Below are positions 16,414 to 25,052 of a stretch of 44,243 nt of DNA, piece by piece (the stretch's first letter is position 1; each line of letters starts with the position of its first letter). The notes below the pieces were generated by a model. It worked only from the letters and a program-made list of their open reading frames with translations, was not told the DNA's origin and did not search any database. The position numbers and the translations under genes are program-made. Location: assembly GCA_017745595.1 (NCBI GenBank), contig WMBV01000040.1, forward strand, positions 1 to 44,243, in the 5' to 3' direction. Origin of the DNA: Bordetella petrii (GTDB lineage: Bacteria > Pseudomonadota > Gammaproteobacteria > Burkholderiales > Burkholderiaceae_B).

Positions 16414-17949
16414 ATGACGGTCATCCACGACAATCGCCCGCGCGGGCTCTCGGTCGAAGAGGCGCAGCAAGCCGTCGACGAGTTCCTCGCCGAGTACAAC
16501 GGGAACATTCCCGTAACCGCCATTGTGCGTGCGACGCAGGAGGAAATCTATGGACCCGAAGCATCCCGTGAAAAACTCGGCTACCGCATCGACGGGGCAT
16601 ACCACCCGGCCCGACGCATCTTTACCCTTGCAGCTTCCAATATGGGTGACGAAGGGGCCGTCCGACGAGCCCTTCGCCACGAGCTGCTCGGCCACTACGG
16701 GCTCAACACTTTCAGCCCGACTGAAAAGCGCGCTCTGCTCGATCGCGTTCTGGAAACGCGGCACGAGCCATCGCTGAGCCATATCTGGAAGCGGGTAGAG
16801 TGCGATTACGCCTCGCTTCCAGATCTGTACAAGGCCGAGGAAGTGTTCGCCTTCGTCGCCGAGGAAGAACGGAGCTTCGTCGGGCGTGCGTGGGACGGCG
16901 TGCGCGCGACGCTCCAGCGTGCCCTGCGCGCAACGGGCCTTTCGAAGGGCCCGCTTACGCTCGCAGAGCTACGCGACGCCGCACGCGACATCGCCACGGG
17001 CATCCGCGCCGGCGATCGCCAGCAGCAGACCTTTCCGCAGACCGACACTGCGCAGTTTCGGCTGGACTCTGAAACGCACGGCGAGATCCTGCGCGAGATC
17101 CAGACCCAAGCACTCGCGATCACGCGGCCCGTCCAGCGACCCGTAGCGATCATCCTTGGCGGCCAACCGGGCGCAGGCAAGGCAGCGCTCGCCAGCGTAG
17201 CGCTGGACGAGCTCGCCGGCAATGCCGTGAAGATCGACGCGGACGAACTCCGCAAGAACCATCCAAGGTACATCGCGCTGATGCGCGAGGATGACCGCAC
17301 GGCGGCAGACCGCACCCACGGTGATGCGGGCCCGTGGGCCGTCAAACTGACGAGCGCCGCGATGGCCGCGCGTCGAAACCTGATCGTAGACGGCACGATG
17401 CGCGACCCTGACAACCTCGCCAAGCTCTGCCGGAAACTGCGCGATGCCGGCTACCGGATCGAGGCCCGCGTGATGGCCGTCAACGCGCTTGTCAGTCGCC
17501 TAAGCATCCACGAGCGCTATGAGCGCCAGGTGCAGGCCAACGGCTTCGGCCGTTGGTCGAATCGCGATAAGCACGATGCAGCGTTCACCGGCGTTCCGCT
17601 GACTGTCGAGAAGCTCGAGGCCGAGCAGCTCGTCGACCGGATGACCGTGTTTGCGCGAAACAGCGACGAGCCGGTCTACGACAATCGCCTCGTCGCCGCG
17701 CAATGGGAGCAGCCACCGGCAGGCCGCGAGCGTGTCGACGCCGAGCGCTCACGCGAATGGTCATCTACCGAACGCCACCAGTTCGTCGGCAGGCTCGACG
17801 CGATCGCACGTCGCATGGAGCAGCGAGGAGCAGGCGAAGCCGACTTCAGGTCGCTGGCCGATCTGCGCGCCGACTTCGAGCGCGAGCACCAAGCTGACCG
17901 CCACGCGCCGCGCGTGCCGCACCGCGTCGCGCCGAAACCGGGAGGCTGA
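16414..17949 (+). CDS. Metallopeptidase-like plus zeta-kinase-like protein
   Basis: A 511-aa two-domain protein. The N-terminal part contains RHELLGHYG (H89, E90, H94) and, about 50 residues later, AEEVFAFVAEEE, which together resemble the zinc site of the HExxGH peptidase domains found in large polyvalent plasmid and phage proteins. The C-terminal part (about 240-430) resembles zeta-toxin kinases: a P-loop GGQPGAGK (249-256), then IDADELRKNHP, DGTMRDPDNL and a basic Arg-rich helix. The residue after the P-loop lysine, normally Ser/Thr for Mg binding, is Ala257. No epsilon-type antitoxin gene is next to it. It ends the topB operon. Confidence 0.78.
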   Translation: MTVIHDNRPRGLSVEEAQQAVDEFLAEYNGNIPVTAIVRATQEEIYGPEASREKLGYRIDGAYHPARRIFTLAASNMGDEGAVRRALRHELLGHYGLNTFSPTEKRALLDRVLETRHEPSLSHIWKRVECDYASLPDLYKAEEVFAFVAEEERSFVGRAWDGVRATLQRALRATGLSKGPLTLAELRDAARDIATGIRAGDRQQQTFPQTDTAQFRLDSETHGEILREIQTQALAITRPVQRPVAIILGGQPGAGKAALASVALDELAGNAVKIDADELRKNHPRYIALMREDDRTAADRTHGDAGPWAVKLTSAAMAARRNLIVDGTMRDPDNLAKLCRKLRDAGYRIEARVMAVNALVSRLSIHERYERQVQANGFGRWSNRDKHDAAFTGVPLTVEKLEAEQLVDRMTVFARNSDEPVYDNRLVAAQWEQPPAGRERVDAERSREWSSTERHQFVGRLDAIARRMEQRGAGEADFRSLADLRADFEREHQADRHAPRVPHRVAPKPGG

Positions 17950-18087
17950 CGCCGATATACGACACTCGCAGACATACGCCGCATACGCCACAGAACCTGC
18001 CCGTATGGCCGTATGTTCAATCCCGCTAGCCGTTTTGGACGTATTTTGTATAATGCCTATGATACAAACGGCTAGAGGGCGTACATC
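17948..18087 (+). promoter_or_regulatory. Promoter region of methylase-helicase, with operator site 2
   Basis: A perfect TATAAT lies at 18049-18054; no good -35 box is visible 16-18 bases upstream, so activation may be needed. Operator site 2 is TTTTGTA (18044-18050), 12 bases, TACAAA (18063-18068). A wider pair TAGCCGTTT / AAACGGCTA encloses it. At 17948-17962 the minus strand carries an iteron-like word (13 of 15 bases match the iterons at 43419-43715). The rest of the gap shows short direct repeats of CATACGCC. Confidence 0.6.
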
Positions 18088-21000
18088 ATGGCGAAAAAAC
18101 GGCAGCCGGCCGACGATCTCAATCAGTTTTCATTCGATTTCGAATTCAACGAGACCGCCGACATCATCGACAGCCTTCAGGCACAGATCGATGTCGACGA
18201 AGATGAAGGAGCACAGCATGCTTATCGGACAAACTCAGCCGCTGACGATCGCGGCCAAAATCCTCAAGCCGACGACGATCCAAGCCGTCCGGCGTTCGCC
18301 CTCGTATCACCTGCAGGGCTGGAAAATCCTCGACCGCTGGGCGTTCAACAGCCCGGAGAAACTGCGCTCGCTGGAAGCGCAGGGCGAGGTAATTCTGCTG
18401 GGCAGACTGCTCGAGCAGCAGACGATCGAGCACCAGGTCTTGAGCCGGTCGATCGACCAGAAGCAGAACGGACTGACGGAACACGAGATTCTGGCCAGCA
18501 ACGAGATCAACACCGAGCTGTAACGCCGGTCGATTACACGATCACCGCAGCGGATCAGCTCGGCGAGGGCGGAGCCAAGGCCAAATATCGCGACAACATC
18601 GCTGCCTTGAAGCTGCTCATGCAGCTCCGCGAACAGGCTCGCGCCGCGACGCCCGACGAACAGGCGATCCTCGTGCGCTACGTTGGTTGGGGCGGTCTCC
18701 CGCAGGCGTTCGACCATCGCAACCAGGACTGGCAGGACCAGTACCTCGAGCTCGCCGCGCTCCTCCCGAAAGACGAATACGACCGTGCACGCCGTTCCAC
18801 GCAGGACGCGCACTACACGTCGCAGATCGTCATCGACGGCATCTACAAGGGCCTCCAACGTATCGGCTTCGACGGTGGCCGGGTCTTCGAGCCGTCGGCC
18901 GGCATCGGCAACTTCGTCGGCCTCATGCCGGCGCCGATGCGAACCGCGAGCCATTTCACCGCGATCGAGCTCGACCCGCTGACCGCCGAGATCGCGCGTC
19001 ATCTCTATCCGAGCGCGACGCATATCAACCGTGGCCTGCAGGACGTTGTGATTCCCGCCGGTCACTTCGACGCCTGCGTCGGCAATCCGCCATTCGGCAC
19101 TCAATCGCTCTACGATCCGCACCATCGTGAGTTGGGCGGCTTCTCGATCCACAACTATTTTCTCGCGAAGTCGATCGACAAGCTCCGCGAGGGCGGGGTG
19201 ATGGCCGTCGTCGTCAGCCGCTACTTCCTCGACGCGGCCAACACCGCGGCGCGCGTGCACATCGCCGATCGCGCCCACTTCCTCGGCGCGATCCGTCTGC
19301 CGAACACCGCATTTAAGCGCAACGCGCTCACCGAAGTTACGACCGACATCATCTTTTTTCAGAAGGCGGCCGCCGGCGATACTCCCGATCGCCGCTGGGT
19401 GGATGTCGGCGAAATACGAGACCACGAGACTGGCGAGGCGATCACGCTCAACCGCTATTTCGTCGACCATCCCGAGCAGATGGCCGGTCGCATGGCCATC
19501 ACCAGCAAGATGCACCGCGACACGGCGGACCTGTTGCCGGAGGCCGGCGTCGATCTCGCCGACTCGATCGAGAAGCGCCTGCAGGCGCTGCCTGCTGACG
19601 TATATCGACCAGCGACCGATGTCGCTGCTGCGGTCGACGAACGCGAGGAGAAGCCGGCGCTCACGCTGCCCGACACGCTCAAGATCGGCTCGTTCTTCAC
19701 CGCGCCGAACGGACGCCTCGCACGACGCCTGCCGGACATCCTCGACGAGCACGACTATGCCTACGTCGAACCGAAGAACGAGCGCGCCGGCGCACGCATT
19801 AAAGGCATGGTGCAAGTGCGCGAGGCGCTGCGCGACCTCATGCTGGCCGAGCAGTCTGAGCACGTCACCGACTTCGCACTGACCTCGAAGCGCACGACGC
19901 TCAATCGCGTCTATGACGAATTCGTGCGCAAGTTCGGGCACGTCAGCTCGCAGGCGAACCGCCTCGCCATGTCGGAAGATCCCGAGTATCCGCTGCTGCA
20001 CGCACTCGAAAGCGACTACGACAAGGGCATCTCGCCCGAGACAGCGAAGAAGCACGGCGTGGAGCCGCGCCGGCCGAGCGCGAACAAGGCGGCGATCTTC
20101 TCGAAGCGCGTCATGAGTCCACGTAAGGAAGTCACGCACGTCGAGACGGCGAAGGACGCGCTTGTGGTGTCCATGAACGAGAGCGGCCGCATCGACCTCG
20201 CGCGCATGATGCGCCTAACGGGCAAGCCCGAGGACGAGTTGATTCGCGATCTCAAAGGGCTTATCTACCTGAATCCCGAGCGCGATCGCTGGGAGACGGC
20301 GGACCAGTATCTGACCGGCAATGTGAAAGCGAAGCTGCGCACGGCCGAAACGGCCGCCGGGCAGAATCCGCGCTACATCGAGAACGTCGACGCACTGCGC
20401 GCCGTTCAGCCCGCCGACATCGAGCCGGTCGATATCTCCATCCAGCTCGGCTCGACGTGGGTACCCGACCAGGTGATCGGTCAGTTTGTCGGCCACTTGC
20501 TCGGCGACGTGCGCCGCCGCATCACGTATCAGGAAACGCTGGGCAAGTGGCTCGTCGACATCGAGCACGGTGATCGCACCACGGCACGCGTCACATGGGG
20601 CACCGAGGCATATCCCGCCAACGAGCTCATGGAGTCGATCCTGACGAACCGGCCGATCCAGGTCAAGGTCGAGGCCGGCAAGGACGCGAACGGGAACAAG
20701 ATATACCGCGTTGATGACGCACAGACGGCGGCCGCCAACCAGAAGGCCGACGAGATCCGGCAGGCGTTCCTCGATTGGGTGTGGGAGGACAAGGATCGCC
20801 GCGAGACGCTCGCCCGAATCTACAACGATCGCTTCAACACGAACATTCCGGCGAAGTACGACGGATCGCACCTGGACCTTCCCGGCGCGTCGCTCGACAT
20901 CACGCTGCGGCCGCACCAGAAAGACGCTATCTGGCGCGGCATTCAGGACGGGACCGCGTTGTTCGATCACGTCGTCGGCGCCGGCAAGACGCTCGTGTGC

Positions 21001-23649
21001 GTCGGCACCATCATGGAGAGCAAGCGCATGGGCCTGATGTCGAAGCCCATGCTCGTCGTTCCGAACCATCTGCTGCTGCAATGGAAGGACGCTTTCTACT
21101 CGCTATATCCCAACGCGAACATTCTCGTCGCCGAAAAAAGCGACTTCAAGAAGGAGAATCGCGAGCGCCTGTTCGGTCGCATCGCAACCGGCGATTGGGA
21201 CGCCGTGATCGTCGCTCACAGCTCGTTCAAGAAGATCGGCATGCCCGAGGATACGCTGCGCGAGCTGCTCGAGGAACAGATCGAGGACCTGAGCGACGCC
21301 ATCACGCAGATCAAGGCTGAGCAGGGCGACCGGATCACGATCAAGGAGATGGAAAAGGCGAAGGAGCGCATGACCGAGCGCCTCGAGCGCAAAGCCGACA
21401 CCGGCGCGAAAGACCAGGCGGTTAGCTTCGCCGACCTCGGCGTCGACTCACTCTTTGTTGACGAAGCGCACGAGTTCAAGAACCTCTTCATCACGACGAC
21501 GCTCAGCCGCGTGTCCGGACTTGGCAATCTCGCAGGATCGGAGAAGGCATTCGACTTGTTCGTGAAGGCCCGTTACCTGCAGCAGCGCAACGACGGCCGC
21601 GGCATCTTCTTCGCGACTGGCACACCGATCAGCAACACGATCGCCGAGCTTTACACCATGCAGCGCTACCTTCAGTACGACGAGCTCAAGGCGCGCGGCA
21701 TCGTCCACTTCGATGCATGGGCCTCCACCTTCGGGCAGGTGGTCACGGGCTGGGAGCTTGATGCCACAGGCGTTAATTACCGTCTGAACAGCCGGTTCTC
21801 GAAGTTCCAGAACGTTCCCGAGCTCATCTCGCTGTACCGCACGTTCGCCGACGTTATCACGAAGTCGGATCTCGACCGCCAGGCCGCAGAACGTGGCACC
21901 CGCTTCCCGGTTCCGAAGATCAAGGGCGGGCGGCCGCAGAACATCATCGTCGAGCGATCGGAGGCGCAAGCGCTGTTCATGGGCGTGCAGACACCCGTGC
22001 TCGACGACAAGGGCGAGGCGGTCCTGCGCGGCGACGGCATGCCGCTGAAGAACTGGAACAGTGGCTCGATCATTCACCGGATGGAGAACCTGCCCAAGGA
22101 CCCGCGCGTCGACAACCCGCTCAAGATCACGAACGATGCACGCAAGGCCGGCCTCGACTTCCGCCTCATCAGTCCGCACGCGGCCGACGACGCCGGCAGC
22201 AAGATCAACACGGCGATCGACAACATCTATCGCATATGGGAGGCGTGGAAGGACCGGAAGGGCACGCAACTCGTGTTCTGCGATCTGTCGACGCCAAAAC
22301 TGTCAAAGAAAGCCGCGCCGATCGCGCCGGCGGACGGCGATGACGAGGGCGACGACGAAGCGCCCGCCATCTCGATGGACGAGTTGCTGGCCAGCAACGC
22401 GGACTTTTCCGTCTACGATGACATCAAGGCGAAGCTGATCGCGCGCGGCGTGCCCGAGCATGAGATCCGCTTCATCCACGAGGCGACGACGGATCTGCAG
22501 AAGGCGAAGCTGTTCGACGACATGAACCGCGGCCACTCGCGCATCATGCTCGGCTCGACTGCGAAGATGGGCGCCGGCACGAACGTTCAGCGGCGACTCG
22601 TCGCCGAGCACCATCTCGACGCGCCGTGGCGGCCGAGCGATCTGGAGCAGCGTGAGGGCCGCATTCTGAGGCAGGGCAACCTCTTTTACGAAGAGGACCC
22701 AGACGGCTTCGAGGTCGAGATTCTGCGCTATGCGACTAAGCAGACCTACGACAGCCGCATGTGGCAGACGATCGAATACAAGGCCGCCGGCATCGAACAG
22801 TTCCGTAAGGGCGACAGTCTCCAGCGCGTGATCGAAGACGTTGCGAGCGAAGCCGCCAATGCGGCCGAGATGAAGGCCGCCGCGACGGGCAATCCGCTGA
22901 TCTTCTTGCAGGTGCAGCTCAGTGCCGATCTGAAGAAGGTCGAGGCACTGTTCTCGAACTACAAGCGCAATCAGCACAGTCTCGAAAGCCGCGTCGGTTG
23001 GCTGGCCGATGCCGACAAGCGTGCTGATCGCGCTATCGCGCGCTGGAACCGCGAGATCGAGATCCGCGATGCAGCAACGACCGAGCAGTTCCGATTCGAG
23101 ACCAAGAGCCGCGTCTATGGTGAGAAGGATCGGGAGACGCTGCTGGGCGAGGTCATGTACGCGATGAAGAAGGCCGTCGAACGACGGGCGGTCGGCATTC
23201 TTGACCGACCCACCGAGATGCCAGTCGGCCGCTATCGCGGGTTCGACATCAAGGTCTACGCCAGTCGCGACGAAATCCAGTTCACGCTGACCGGTTCCGA
23301 CACTTACGAGCCCGAGAACCTGAGCTACCGCGCCGAGGAGAAATTCAGCATCACGGGTTTCGTCCATCGGCTCGACAACTTCGTGGCGCGGTTCGAGGAC
23401 TGGCGACAGGAGGCCGAGGAGACGCGCGAGAAAGAGCGTCGTGAACACGCGAAGGCCGTCGCGGAGCAGGGCAAGCCGTTTCCGCAGCAGGCGCGCCTCG
23501 AGGCGTTGCGCCAAGACGTGCGCGACGTCATGACCGAGCTGAAGCTGATGCAGGCCGACGACAACTACGTGTCGCAGTGGCAGCCGCAGTCGCGGACCAC
23601 CGACGGCAATGCCGGCCAGCAGCAGGACCGGTTCCGCATGCGCGCATGA
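18088..23649 (+). CDS. Adenine DNA methylase / SNF2 helicase polyvalent protein
   Basis: A 1853-codon frame. From about residue 146 it is a fused enzyme. An N6-adenine methylase domain has FEPSAGIGNF (motif I, about 265) and NPPFG (motif IV, about 333). A superfamily 2 helicase/translocase domain has VGAGKT (about 965), DEAHEFKN (about 1126), FATGTPISNT (about 1175) and QREGRILRQGN (about 1521). Long helical tails follow. Such proteins are common on conjugative plasmids and may methylate or remodel entering DNA. Residues 1-43 (MAKKRQPADD, FSFDFEFNE) look like a true N-terminus. Residues about 44-145 look unlike the rest: that stretch has poor third-position GC and overlaps a better coding frame at 18218-18523. 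The start of the enzyme proper is therefore uncertain. Confidence 0.85.
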   Translation: MAKKRQPADDLNQFSFDFEFNETADIIDSLQAQIDVDEDEGAQHAYRTNSAADDRGQNPQADDDPSRPAFALVSPAGLENPRPLGVQQPGETALAGSAGRGNSAGQTARAADDRAPGLEPVDRPEAERTDGTRDSGQQRDQHRAVTPVDYTITAADQLGEGGAKAKYRDNIAALKLLMQLREQARAATPDEQAILVRYVGWGGLPQAFDHRNQDWQDQYLELAALLPKDEYDRARRSTQDAHYTSQIVIDGIYKGLQRIGFDGGRVFEPSAGIGNFVGLMPAPMRTASHFTAIELDPLTAEIARHLYPSATHINRGLQDVVIPAGHFDACVGNPPFGTQSLYDPHHRELGGFSIHNYFLAKSIDKLREGGVMAVVVSRYFLDAANTAARVHIADRAHFLGAIRLPNTAFKRNALTEVTTDIIFFQKAAAGDTPDRRWVDVGEIRDHETGEAITLNRYFVDHPEQMAGRMAITSKMHRDTADLLPEAGVDLADSIEKRLQALPADVYRPATDVAAAVDEREEKPALTLPDTLKIGSFFTAPNGRLARRLPDILDEHDYAYVEPKNERAGARIKGMVQVREALRDLMLAEQSEHVTDFALTSKRTTLNRVYDEFVRKFGHVSSQANRLAMSEDPEYPLLHALESDYDKGISPETAKKHGVEPRRPSANKAAIFSKRVMSPRKEVTHVETAKDALVVSMNESGRIDLARMMRLTGKPEDELIRDLKGLIYLNPERDRWETADQYLTGNVKAKLRTAETAAGQNPRYIENVDALRAVQPADIEPVDISIQLGSTWVPDQVIGQFVGHLLGDVRRRITYQETLGKWLVDIEHGDRTTARVTWGTEAYPANELMESILTNRPIQVKVEAGKDANGNKIYRVDDAQTAAANQKADEIRQAFLDWVWEDKDRRETLARIYNDRFNTNIPAKYDGSHLDLPGASLDITLRPHQKDAIWRGIQDGTALFDHVVGAGKTLVCVGTIMESKRMGLMSKPMLVVPNHLLLQWKDAFYSLYPNANILVAEKSDFKKENRERLFGRIATGDWDAVIVAHSSFKKIGMPEDTLRELLEEQIEDLSDAITQIKAEQGDRITIKEMEKAKERMTERLERKADTGAKDQAVSFADLGVDSLFVDEAHEFKNLFITTTLSRVSGLGNLAGSEKAFDLFVKARYLQQRNDGRGIFFATGTPISNTIAELYTMQRYLQYDELKARGIVHFDAWASTFGQVVTGWELDATGVNYRLNSRFSKFQNVPELISLYRTFADVITKSDLDRQAAERGTRFPVPKIKGGRPQNIIVERSEAQALFMGVQTPVLDDKGEAVLRGDGMPLKNWNSGSIIHRMENLPKDPRVDNPLKITNDARKAGLDFRLISPHAADDAGSKINTAIDNIYRIWEAWKDRKGTQLVFCDLSTPKLSKKAAPIAPADGDDEGDDEAPAISMDELLASNADFSVYDDIKAKLIARGVPEHEIRFIHEATTDLQKAKLFDDMNRGHSRIMLGSTAKMGAGTNVQRRLVAEHHLDAPWRPSDLEQREGRILRQGNLFYEEDPDGFEVEILRYATKQTYDSRMWQTIEYKAAGIEQFRKGDSLQRVIEDVASEAANAAEMKAAATGNPLIFLQVQLSADLKKVEALFSNYKRNQHSLESRVGWLADADKRADRAIARWNREIEIRDAATTEQFRFETKSRVYGEKDRETLLGEVMYAMKKAVERRAVGILDRPTEMPVGRYRGFDIKVYASRDEIQFTLTGSDTYEPENLSYRAEEKFSITGFVHRLDNFVARFEDWRQEAEETREKERREHAKAVAEQGKPFPQQARLEALRQDVRDVMTELKLMQADDNYVSQWQPQSRTTDGNAGQQQDRFRMRA
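18218..18523 (+). CDS. Small gene nested in methylase-helicase 5' region
   Basis: A 101-aa protein, MLIGQTQPL to ASNEINTEL, in the +1 frame relative to the surrounding gene. AAGGAG lies six bases before its ATG. Third codon positions are mostly G/C in this frame, while the enclosing frame has roughly half A/T there. The protein has a normal mix of hydrophobic and charged residues (HLQGWKILDRWAF, GEVILLGRLLEQQTIE), whereas the other frame reads as Asp/Arg/Gln/Pro-rich filler. It is therefore probably a real gene, either inserted into a disordered linker of the large protein or overprinted on it. Function unknown. Confidence 0.7.
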   Translation: MLIGQTQPLTIAAKILKPTTIQAVRRSPSYHLQGWKILDRWAFNSPEKLRSLEAQGEVILLGRLLEQQTIEHQVLSRSIDQKQNGLTEHEILASNEINTEL

Positions 23650-23657
23650 CGGGCAGG

Positions 23658-23705
23658 CACAAGATGTTGTGTCCGACCAGCTGCTCCTAACCACAACATC
23701 TTGTG
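23658..23705. repeat. 14-bp inverted repeat hairpin
   Basis: CACAAGATGTTGTG (23658-23671) and its exact reverse complement CACAACATCTTGTG (23692-23705), 20 bases apart. Each arm is itself partly palindromic (CACAA...TTGTG). It sits nine bases after the helicase stop and directly before a terminator. It could be an mRNA 3'-end hairpin or a protein-binding or recombination site. Confidence 0.8.
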
Positions 23706-23711
23706 TCACAG

Positions 23712-23735
23712 CCGCCGCGATCGCGGCGGTTTTTT
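23712..23735 (+). terminator. Rho-independent terminator after methylase-helicase
   Basis: A perfect palindrome CCGCCGCGATCGCGGCGG (23712-23729) followed by six T. It ends the 18088-23649 transcription unit just before repeat copy 2. Confidence 0.92.
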
Positions 23736-23760
23736 CTTGCCTGCAAGCAGGCGGGCAGGG

Positions 23761-23998
23761 CACCCACCCATCCCCCGCCTTCCCGCCCTGCGGGAAGGCG
23801 CGAGTCGCCCTCTGTCGTCAAGGGTGCGGGGGAGATGAAACCACCCCCACACCCTCGACTGGAGCGTCTATCCCGGCACGCCAGCCCGTCAAGGGCCGCT
23901 GCGCTGCCGTCCTCACCCGTTCGGTGCTCGACCTGGCCTGCGGCCAGCTCTGCGCTCCGCTGCGGCTTCCGGGCGCCCCCTTGACCGCCTGACATGCC
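23761..23998 (+). repeat. Long dispersed repeat, copy 2
   Basis: Nearly identical to 1-239, with only scattered base changes and a one-base length change in the CCTTTCCC/CCACCC segment. The similarity continues past 24000 through the promoter and leader up to about 24160, so copies 1 and 2 form a 380-400-base direct repeat. The 23.7-kb segment between them carries the trb operon, topB operon and methylase-helicase. No gene is seen in 23650-24172. Confidence 0.88.
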
Positions 23999-24010
23999 TC
24001 AACACCCACC

Positions 24011-24068
24011 AAATATTTACGTAATTGTGCAATTGCGTATTTACGTAAGTACGTAAGCGGGCTATAAT
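24011..24068 (+). promoter_or_regulatory. Promoter with ACGTA operator words, second copy
   Basis: TTTACG (-35, 24040-24045), a 17-base spacer and TATAAT (-10, 24063-24068), the same as at 274-302. Upstream and within the spacer are TTACGTAA, TGCAATTGCG and GTACGTAAG words, likely operator sites. It should drive the plus-strand group 24173-26306, which contains the DpdA-like gene. Confidence 0.72.
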
Positions 24069-24104
24069 ATCTTCATGCAGTGACGGCCACGCCTCACCGC
24101 ATCC

Positions 24105-24166
24105 CGGCCGGAACCACTGGCGGCTACCAGTCCCCGGCTACGTCGTTCACCGTCCCGTCTAGGAGC
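24105..24166 (+). promoter_or_regulatory. Structured leader, second copy
   Basis: Stem ACTGG (24116-24120), loop CGGCTA (24121-24126), stem CCAGT (24127-24131), enclosed by GGCCGG / CCGGC(T), then CGTCTAGGAGCA before the start at 24173. Same plan as at 341-392. Confidence 0.6.
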
Positions 24167-24172
24167 ATTGGC

Positions 24173-24310
24173 ATGAGCGCGAGTCTGTTCACACTGCATC
24201 ATTGGATCGTAGTCCTAAGTTGCGCGTACATGGAGTACACGTACACGCCGTGGAACGGTCGCAACTACTACCGCCGCACGGTCGATTACGGCCGCGTCGT
24301 CTGGTGCTAA
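24173..24310 (+). CDS. Small aromatic-rich protein, 45 aa
   Basis: Begins MSASLFTLHHWIVVLSCAY and contains many Tyr/Trp/Arg residues (YTYTPWNGRNYYRR). The start at 24173 is supported by AGGAG seven bases upstream, at the end of the conserved leader. The first 20 residues are hydrophobic enough for a weak membrane segment. It could be a real small protein or a leader peptide for the genes that follow; no family recognised. Confidence 0.5.
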   Translation: MSASLFTLHHWIVVLSCAYMEYTYTPWNGRNYYRRTVDYGRVVWC

Positions 24311-24325
24311 CCAGACAAAAACTTC

Positions 24326-24382
24326 ACTGATCGCATTGGCGGCTACCGATGCGATCGGTTCCTGCAACACCCACGTCTAGGA
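24326..24382 (+). promoter_or_regulatory. Structured leader, third copy, intercistronic
   Basis: A 14-pair stem (24326-24339 with 24346-24359, two G-T wobbles) closes the same CGGCTA loop (24340-24345), again with GG/CC as the closing pairs. The outer stem sequence differs completely from the other two copies while pairing is kept. It is followed by CGTCTAGGAGCA and the start at 24389. There is no separate promoter here, so it works within the transcript. Confidence 0.65.
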
Positions 24383-24388
24383 GCAACC

Positions 24389-24649
24389 ATGCACATCAAG
24401 TTTCCGGTGCAGAAGGGCATGGCCCTCGCCGAGCTCGGCTACGGCGAAAGCCTGCTGGTTCCGTGCAACGATCGCACGGTGCAATCCGTCCAGTCGTCCA
24501 TTCAATCGCTTTACGCGAAGAAGGGGCTCGCCTCCCGCGAGTTCTCTCAGCGCAAGGCGCTGCTGATCCTCGACGAGCACGTCCTGCCGGTGCCGGTCGT
24601 CATCGTCACCCGTCAACGTGCCGAAGTGCTCGAGGAGGTGCCGGCATGA
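24389..24649 (+). CDS. Hypothetical protein, 86 aa
   Basis: Begins MHIKFPVQKGMALAELGYGESLLVP. An unrecognised small soluble protein with a beta-rich end (LLILDEHVLPVPVVIVTRQ). AGGAG of the conserved leader precedes the start. Its stop overlaps the next start as ATGA, so it is coupled to the following gene in the DpdA-like operon. Confidence 0.7.
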   Translation: MHIKFPVQKGMALAELGYGESLLVPCNDRTVQSVQSSIQSLYAKKGLASREFSQRKALLILDEHVLPVPVVIVTRQRAEVLEEVPA

Positions 24650-25041
24650 GCAACCTCCTCGATTGCGTGAAGATCCGTGCGATGACGGCGGCCGACGCAG
24701 CGGCCGCGATGCGCACGCTGGCCAGCAAGATCGACGCCCAGGTCGGCATCGGCATTTGGGAAGGCTCGATCACGGGCACGCTGAGCGGGCAGACCTACGA
24801 CGGCAACGACGGCAAGCACGTCGCCGTGTTCCACGACACCAGCTTGGTCGCACCGTTCGGCCCGCACGGCGACGCAGAGAGCGAGGCATGCGCCGCACTG
24901 TTCTGCCTTGCCGTGAAGCACGCCGAGGCGCTTGGCGGCCTCGTAGAAGCCGCACAAGCCGTTCTCGACTCGTGGGAGAAGGGCGATCTCGCCGCAGCCG
25001 TCCGCAGCCTGTCTGCGGGCCTGCAACGCGTCACTGAGTAG
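24646..25041 (+). CDS. Hypothetical protein, 131 aa
   Basis: Begins MSNLLDCVKIRAMTAADAAAAMRTLASK. A predicted alpha/beta protein with a Gly-rich central strand pair (IGIWEGSITGTLSGQTYDG) and helical C-terminus. No known family recognised. Start set by the ATGA overlap with the previous gene; 11 bases before the DpdA-like gene. Confidence 0.7.
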   Translation: MSNLLDCVKIRAMTAADAAAAMRTLASKIDAQVGIGIWEGSITGTLSGQTYDGNDGKHVAVFHDTSLVAPFGPHGDAESEACAALFCLAVKHAEALGGLVEAAQAVLDSWEKGDLAAAVRSLSAGLQRVTE

Positions 25042-25052
25042 GGGAGGCCGGC

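Noticed and set aside
18307-20139. 610-codon minus-strand frame opposite the methylase domain
   Set aside because: The plus strand shows methylase motifs here; the antisense protein is Arg/Val/Asp-rich shadow.
23609-24012. Coding frames within repeat copy 2
   Set aside because: Several frames are open on both strands but differ between the three repeat copies at their ends and look like translated GC-rich repeat.
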